In this document: positions 59,672 through 64,000 of the stretch, piece by piece
How the letters are laid out: every line of letters starts with the position of its first letter
Numbering within the stretch: the first letter of the stretch is position 1
NCBI RefSeq assembly: GCF_009687865.1
Contig: NZ_BLAE01000005.1
Location: 227,999-291,998, forward strand
Source: Acrocarpospora macrocephala
GTDB lineage: Bacteria; Actinomycetota; Actinomycetes; Streptosporangiales; Streptosporangiaceae
Direction of reading: 5' to 3'
Length of the DNA: 64,000 nt
Translations under genes and position numbers: made by a program
Notes under the pieces: model-generated
Seen by the model: the letters and a program-made list of their open reading frames with translations, nothing else
What the model was told of the DNA's origin: nothing
Databases searched by the model: none

Positions 59672-60901
59672 ATGACGCCGGCGCGGATGGGCGGGGCCGA
59701 ACGGGCGTACCAGGAGCACTGGGCGCGGCTGCTGGCCCTGCTCACCGCCGAGCTGCGCGATCTCGACCTGGCCGAGGAGTCGCTGCAGGACGCCTTCGCC
59801 GTCGCCGTGGACCGGTGGGATCGCGACGGCGAGCCGCGGAACCCGGCCGCCTGGCTGCTGGTGACCGCGCGGCGCAAGGCCGTCGACCGGCTGCGCCGCG
59901 GCGCCGTGGCCGCGCGCCGGCTGCCGCTGCTGGTCGTCGACGACGGGCCCAGCTCCGGCTCAGACATCCCCGACGATCGGCTGCGGATGGCCTTCACCTG
60001 CTGCCATCCGGCGCTGGCGATGCCCGGCCGGGTGGCGCTGACGCTGCGCTACGTGGGCGGGCTGACCACGCGGCAGATCGCCCGGCTGTTCCTGGTGACC
60101 GAGACCACGATGGCCGCCCGGATCACCCGGGCCAAGAAGAAGATCGCCCAGGCGGGCATCCCGTATCGGGTCCCGTCCGGCGCGGAGCTGCCCGCCCGGC
60201 TGGACGGCGTGCTCGCCGTCATCTACCTGATCTTCACCGAGGCGTACGCGCCGGCCGGGGGCGGGCGGCTGGTCCGCGACGAGCTGGCCGCCGAGGCGAT
60301 CGGGCTCGGCCACACCCTGCGGGAGCTGATCCCCGGCGACCCCGAAGTCGCCGGACTGCTGGCCCTGATGACGCTGCACCACGCCCGTCGCGACGCCCGC
60401 ACCGGCCCGCGCGGCGAGCTGGTACGCCTGCCCGACCAGGACCGCTCACTATGGCACCACGACGAGATCGAGACGGGTCTGGGCCTGATCCACAAGTCCG
60501 GCGCCCGCCCAGGTCCCTACCTGACGCAGGCGGCCATCGCGGCCGAGCACGCCTCGGCGGTCCGCGCCGAAGACACCGACTGGCGTTCGATCACCCTGCT
60601 GTACGGCGAGCTGGAGCGGCTGACCGGATCAGCCGTGGTCCGCCTCAACCGGGCCGTCGCGCTGGCCGAGGCCGAAGGCCCTGCGGCCGGGCTGGCCCTG
60701 CTGGACGACCTCGACGCGGCCCTGCCGTACCACCACCTGCTCCCGGCCACCCGCGCCGAACTGCTCCGCCGCCTGGGCCGGGCCGAGGACGCCCTCACCC
60801 AGTACGGCAGGGCCCTGGCTCTGGTGGGCAACGACGCCGAACGAGCGTTCCTGCTGTCGCGCCGAGACGAACTGCTGGAGGTCCCGCGCACAGGAAAATG
60901 A
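59672..60901 (+). CDS. ECF42-type sigma factor with C-terminal TPR extension
   Basis: 409 residues, far longer than a plain ECF (about 190). Sigma2 region 'DLAEESLQDAFAVAVDRWDRDGEPRNPAAWLLVTARRKAVDRLRR', Sigma4 'RVALTLRYVGGLTTRQIARLFLVTETTMAARITRAKKKI', and a long C-terminal helical domain starting 'RLDGVLAVIYLIFTEAY', which is the ECF42 hallmark. No anti-sigma factor is nearby, as is normal for the group. Probably transcribes the DGPF gene in front of it. Confidence 0.92.
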   Translation: MTPARMGGAERAYQEHWARLLALLTAELRDLDLAEESLQDAFAVAVDRWDRDGEPRNPAAWLLVTARRKAVDRLRRGAVAARRLPLLVVDDGPSSGSDIPDDRLRMAFTCCHPALAMPGRVALTLRYVGGLTTRQIARLFLVTETTMAARITRAKKKIAQAGIPYRVPSGAELPARLDGVLAVIYLIFTEAYAPAGGGRLVRDELAAEAIGLGHTLRELIPGDPEVAGLLALMTLHHARRDARTGPRGELVRLPDQDRSLWHHDEIETGLGLIHKSGARPGPYLTQAAIAAEHASAVRAEDTDWRSITLLYGELERLTGSAVVRLNRAVALAEAEGPAAGLALLDDLDAALPYHHLLPATRAELLRRLGRAEDALTQYGRALALVGNDAERAFLLSRRDELLEVPRTGK

Positions 60902-60969
60902 CTTGGTGCCCGGTTTGGTCCTCCCCTAGCGTTCTGCCGAACGCAGACTCGACTCACCGGGGTGAACCT

Positions 60970-61503
60970 TTGTCGCGCCGAGTTCGACGGGCGGTCCCGC
61001 AGGACGCCGCAATCCTTGCCGCAGTCCAGCTGGCCTCGTGGCAGGCGGCTTTCCGGGGGCTCTTGCCGGAGGAGTACCTTGCGAACCTTGACGACAAGGC
61101 GTTCCAGGCTCGGTGGGACGACAGCCTCGCCACCTCTCAATGGCCGTCGTCGGGCACGCTGGTAGCCGAGGAAGCCGGCCGGGCCGTTGGCTACACACGC
61201 TTCTATCCCACCGACGACGACGATGACGATTCGGCGGCCGTGGGCACGGTCGGGTCCCTCTATACGCTGCCCGAGGTTTGGGGCACGGGAGTCGGCAAGG
61301 TGCTCATGACGGCAGTCGTCGACGCCCTGACCGGGGCTGGGTACTCCGAGGCCACCCTTTGGGTGCTGCGGGGCAATCGCCGGGCACGGGAGTTCTACCG
61401 AAGGCAGGGGTGGAGTGAGGACGGTGGCCTGACCGAGGACCTGAGCGACGGTTTCCTCGTCACCAAGCTTCGGTATCGTCGCCTGTTGGCCGAGCGCTTG
61501 TGA
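60970..61503 (+). CDS. GNAT-family N-acetyltransferase
   Basis: 177 residues; only TTG 60970 fits the protein start, with GGGGTGAA upstream. 'VPQDAAILAAVQLASWQAAFRG' (alpha1), an Asp-rich loop (PTDDDDDDS), 'GSLYTLPEVWGTGVGKVLMTAVVDAL' (the Q/RxxGxG/A CoA loop as WGTGVGK), and 'LWVLRGNRRAREFYRRQGW' are standard GNAT. Substrate unknown. Downstream it converges on a kinase. Confidence 0.9.
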   Translation: MSRRVRRAVPQDAAILAAVQLASWQAAFRGLLPEEYLANLDDKAFQARWDDSLATSQWPSSGTLVAEEAGRAVGYTRFYPTDDDDDDSAAVGTVGSLYTLPEVWGTGVGKVLMTAVVDALTGAGYSEATLWVLRGNRRAREFYRRQGWSEDGGLTEDLSDGFLVTKLRYRRLLAERL

Positions 61504-61518
61504 TCGAACTGGTTCAAT

Positions 61519-62421
61519 TCAGGATCTCCACAACCGACCGGCGTTGGCTGCGTCGCCTACCGACAGCGTCCAATTATCGGGCAGTTCCGCACACGCCTTA
61601 TGGACGGGAACCAGGGATCGCGAGACCAGTACCATGGACGGCCCGAATGAACTCATGGTCGCACCGAATCTGCCTGTGATGCGCGCATTGCTTTCCGTCC
61701 AACTCGCCTGCGCGTGTTCGGCGAATCGTGCCGCCCTCTGCTCCGCGCCCAGCTCCAGTCCGGACGGTAGTCCTAGAATCTTCTCCAAAGTCCCGAGGCT
61801 CGCTGAGATAGTCGCACAAAGCATGGACAGACGATCCAGTGTGTGTGCTGCGAGCCCCTGCCAACCGCTGTGTGGAACTAGTTCAAGATGGATTCGCCAA
61901 CCGTCATTTTTCAAGACTTGCAGGTCGTCCAGCCAGAGATCCAGTTGCTCTCTGAGCATGTATCCGTCTAATATCAGGTCAGACGCCTCATGCCTCAGTT
62001 CCGCCAACTTGTGGCTCACGTCTGAATATCTTACGGAATCGACGGCTGAACGATCCGGCGCAATCATTAACCTAGCGTCTGTAACACCTCCCCCTATATG
62101 GATAATGTTCACGATTCCCGTGCGTGTTCTTGGAATGACAGCCGGCCACACGGTCGCGGCAGCTATGGCGGAGTCGGCAGTTTCCAAGAGAAGCTGGCCG
62201 AGGGGGTCATCGCCGACAACGGCTATGAGATCCACTTGTTCCCGAACCTCAGCGAAGGACCGGACGATGTTCCCGGCCACGCCGCCGAGTTCGGCTTGAA
62301 TGTCAGTCCAAGTTTGAGCATCCTCGGTAAGCGCGAACCAGCGCCCGTCTATCTTCGTGGATATGTCGAAGTGCAGCGCGCCGAGGACGACCCACCTATG
62401 AGCCTTGCTGTCCAGAGTCAT
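61519..62421 (-). CDS. PfkB/ribokinase-family sugar kinase-like protein
   Basis: 300 residues. 'GVAGNIVRSFAEV' and 'VDLIAVVGDDPLGQLLLE' are the N-terminal ribokinase motifs; 'DLILDGYML' follows. The C-terminal 'DTAGAGD' anion hole and base is reduced to 'LSVGDAANAG' and the protein ends 8 residues later, so the ATP lid is short. Function as an active kinase is uncertain. Its start overlaps the Nudix gene by 26 nt, so the two are coupled. Possibly a nucleoside or sugar salvage pair. Confidence 0.75.
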   Translation of the reverse strand: MTLDSKAHRWVVLGALHFDISTKIDGRWFALTEDAQTWTDIQAELGGVAGNIVRSFAEVREQVDLIAVVGDDPLGQLLLETADSAIAAATVWPAVIPRTRTGIVNIIHIGGGVTDARLMIAPDRSAVDSVRYSDVSHKLAELRHEASDLILDGYMLREQLDLWLDDLQVLKNDGWRIHLELVPHSGWQGLAAHTLDRLSMLCATISASLGTLEKILGLPSGLELGAEQRAARFAEHAQASWTESNARITGRFGATMSSFGPSMVLVSRSLVPVHKACAELPDNWTLSVGDAANAGRLWRS

Positions 62422-62860
62422 TGAGAGCCAGTCCTTCGCTCAGCGATCTCAACGCGAGTTGACAGGGCTGGAACAGCGGCTGAGGAAGATCGCCAATGTC
62501 GTACCAGTCCCAGTTTTCGATAAACTTCGGTTCCATGACTTTTGGCTCGCCCTCGAATTCTGTCACCTCGAATTCGAGATCGAGATAATGTCGCTCGTAT
62601 TCGACGACGTTGCTGACGCATACCAGGCGCGGACTACCCAATACGATCAGCCCGGCTTCTTCCAGGGCCTCCCGCCGAACGGCGTCGATCAAGGATTCGC
62701 CAAATGCCAGACCTCCACCCGGCCAGCCGTAGGATCCGGCGCCATGTGCCCCCTGACGTTTTCCAAGCAGGACCTGCTGACCTCGACGGATCATCACTCC
62801 TACTCCCACCGCCGGGCGAACATTAGAGTCGCGGTGGTGCGCATCCGCATCTGCAATCAT
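62396..62860 (-). CDS. Nudix hydrolase
   Basis: 154 residues from ATG 62860 (AAGGAGATTCG upstream; a 12-codon longer frame lacks a site). Nudix box 'GGGLAFGESLIDAVRREALEEAGLIV' keeps all metal-binding Glu residues (REALEEAG). Likely cleaves a nucleoside diphosphate derivative. Coupled to the PfkB-like gene. Confidence 0.92.
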   Translation of the reverse strand: MIADADAHHRDSNVRPAVGVGVMIRRGQQVLLGKRQGAHGAGSYGWPGGGLAFGESLIDAVRREALEEAGLIVLGSPRLVCVSNVVEYERHYLDLEFEVTEFEGEPKVMEPKFIENWDWYDIGDLPQPLFQPCQLALRSLSEGLALNDSGQQGS

Positions 62861-62888
62861 CGAATCTCCTTGATCGGTAGTCCCGACT

Positions 62889-63470
62889 CTAGACAATTGG
62901 TATGTACTGGCGGTTCACTTTCTGAAAACCGATGCGAGAGAACCTGGGGTCGGTCCAGATTTGATTGTAATGCTCCGCCAAGATATCGAACATGACGCCG
63001 GCCGGAGACACCAGGAAGGTAGGGGTGTTGCGGCTCTGGGCGCCCATGATATACGGTCCCCAGAATATCTCGTTGTCGATGCGACAGACATGCAGGGCAG
63101 GAAGGCATGAGTACAGCCGTATTTCGAGCCTTTTGGGGTATTTGTTCTTCAGTGGGGTCATGAACTGCAAGAATCTGACGACGTCGGTAGTGATGGAGCC
63201 CGGACTGTTCGATTCCTCTACGTCTCGTTGATTTGCATAAGCAAAAAGCAGAATTCGGCGCTTCTGGATCTAACAGAAGAATGCGGACGGGAACCCTTTC
63301 CAGCCAGGTGGCCATTTCACCGCCGAAGTCCTCACGCAGTGCCCGCAAACCGAACCCGAGAAAGTCGATCTGCTTTCTCGCGTTACTGAATCGCGGCTCG
63401 TACTCATGATTGATAGGGACAGATCTCGCCGGGAAGTATTCATTCAGGCCCGACGCATTCCAGTGTGATG
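62889..63470 (-). pseudogene. DUF5919-like protein, frameshifted and truncated by an insertion
   Basis: One frame reads 'INHEYEPRFSNARKQIDFLGFGLRALREDFGGEM' and 'VPVRILLLDPEAPNSA'; near 63240, in a T5 run, sense passes to the next frame: 'FAYANQRDVEESNSPGS', 'RLEIRLYSCLPALHVCRID', 'ILAEHYNQIWTDPRFSRIGF' and stop at 62889. Together this resembles the phospholipase-D-like DUF5919 domain. Upstream of about 63470 the sequence turns into IS66-type DNA, so the N-terminus is lost. Broken gene; the downstream Nudix and kinase genes may have lost their natural promoter. Confidence 0.6.
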
Positions 63471-63479
63471 TGATCGCGG

Positions 63480-64000
63480 TGGGTGATGGTCGTCGGGCGT
63501 GAGTGGTTACCGAACGTGCCCGTGGGTTAGGCGGTGGCTGGGTCCGGCGGCATCCAGGGTCTGCCGAGCAGGGCGTCGCGGATCGCGGAGATGACGTCGG
63601 TGCCGTGTTTGGCGGCGGTGGACAGGTAGCCGCGGATGGCGTACCGGTTGCCGGTCGCCGTCTCCGATCGAAGCCGCCCGGAGATCTTCTGCTGGGTTTT
63701 GGCTGGTCGGACATCGCGTTCGGCCTGATTGTTCGTCGGAGGAACCCGCAGGTCATGGGCGAAACGCAGGACGTCGTCCTCACGGTCGCGCAGCACTTCC
63801 AGCAGCACCCGGCCGACGGGCTGGGTCACGGTTTTGGCGGGTCCGGGGATACGGGGAACCTCGGACAGACCGACGCGGACCCCGTGCTTGAACAGCCGGA
63901 TCAGCTCATCTTTGACGCCTGTGTCGATGGCGTCCTCGCCCTGCTCGCGGGCGGTGCCGGCGGCGTGGATCAGCCCGCGCAGAGTCCGCTGGATCTGAAC
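63480..64000. mobile_element. IS66-family insertion, one end
   Basis: The element begins around 63480 with CGTGAGTGGTTAC-type sequence, which I take for the terminal repeat region, and runs out of the window. The other end is not visible, so target duplication cannot be checked. Confidence 0.6.
63527..64000 (-). CDS. IS66-family transposase, C-terminal part (partial)
   Basis: 157 residues read in from the right edge. The C-terminal DDE block 'PPTNNQAERDVRPAKTQQKISGRLRSE' with the catalytic Glu in 'NNQAERDVRP' and the tail 'GYLSTAAKHGTDVISAIRDAL' are the hallmarks of IS66 TnpC-type transposases. Frame is clean, so the element may be intact beyond the window. Confidence 0.9.
   Translation of the reverse strand, partial: VQIQRTLRGLIHAAGTAREQGEDAIDTGVKDELIRLFKHGVRVGLSEVPRIPGPAKTVTQPVGRVLLEVLRDREDDVLRFAHDLRVPPTNNQAERDVRPAKTQQKISGRLRSETATGNRYAIRGYLSTAAKHGTDVISAIRDALLGRPWMPPDPATA

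Overview
The window is GC-rich throughout, with many GTG/TTG starts, 4-nt ATGA/GTGA gene overlaps, long operons, ECF sigma/DGPF pairs and a copper-oxidase/cellulose-synthase-like glycan locus. This is the profile of a filamentous actinomycete, probably Streptosporangiales (Nonomuraea/Actinomadura-like) or Streptomyces-like. I see no tRNA, rRNA or CRISPR.

Layout. (1) 1-3060: tail of a dehydrogenase, a decayed reductase, an HxlR regulator divergent from a quinone-oxidoreductase-like gene, a GNAT-like gene and two broken small ORFs. (2) 3106-16253: a catabolic cluster for a polar, probably amino-acid- or sugar-acid-like compound: two enolase-superfamily enzymes, a DapA/NanA-type aldolase, SDRs, an M24 peptidase-fold enzyme, a FAD amine-oxidase-like enzyme, a polar-amino-acid ABC transporter, and GntR/FCD and MarR regulators. 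Its promoters share an ATCGAT-centred AT-rich motif. (3) 16303-24345: a nine-gene operon, nearly every junction a 4-nt overlap. It encodes a second polar-amino-acid ABC transporter, CoA-transferase, enoyl-CoA hydratase, class V PLP enzyme, hotdog thioesterase, a DszB-like protein that keeps the Cys/His/Arg catalytic set of sulfinate desulfinases, and a second signal-less SsuA-like protein. I infer an undescribed sulfinate/sulfonate catabolic route. (4) 24679-25769: a small secreted peptide ORF and a frameshifted membrane protein. (5) 25861-40718: a second catabolic cluster with a 'split FluG' (amidohydrolase plus glutamine-synthetase-like ligase), two M20 hydrolases, a gamma-glutamyltransferase, a NodB-fold amidase, two SDRs, a complete branched-chain-type ABC transporter and an RpiR regulator. 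It looks like gamma-glutamylation-dependent breakdown of an imported amine or amide.

(6) 40728-49023: an accessory island. It holds a truncated FAD oxidoreductase, a LuxR-type regulator lying between perfect 122-bp inverted repeats, small 'cassette' ORFs, a 1,425-aa kinase-like/TIR-like/STAND-NTPase/TPR protein divergent from a SLATT-like membrane protein (a candidate defence or signalling system), an IS630 transposase fragment and a DUF3800 nuclease-like gene. (7) 49245-55706: an operon for extracellular glycan synthesis and oxidation (CslA-like synthase, ArnT/PMT-like and DPM1-like transferases, a GlxA-like radical copper oxidase with an added N-terminal carbohydrate-binding-like domain, an excalibur protein and GtrA). 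(8) 56126-64000: a large secreted M14 carboxypeptidase, a YCII/ECF42 sigma pair, GNAT, PfkB-like kinase, Nudix, and a DUF5919-like gene broken by a frameshift and an IS66-family insertion that runs off the window.
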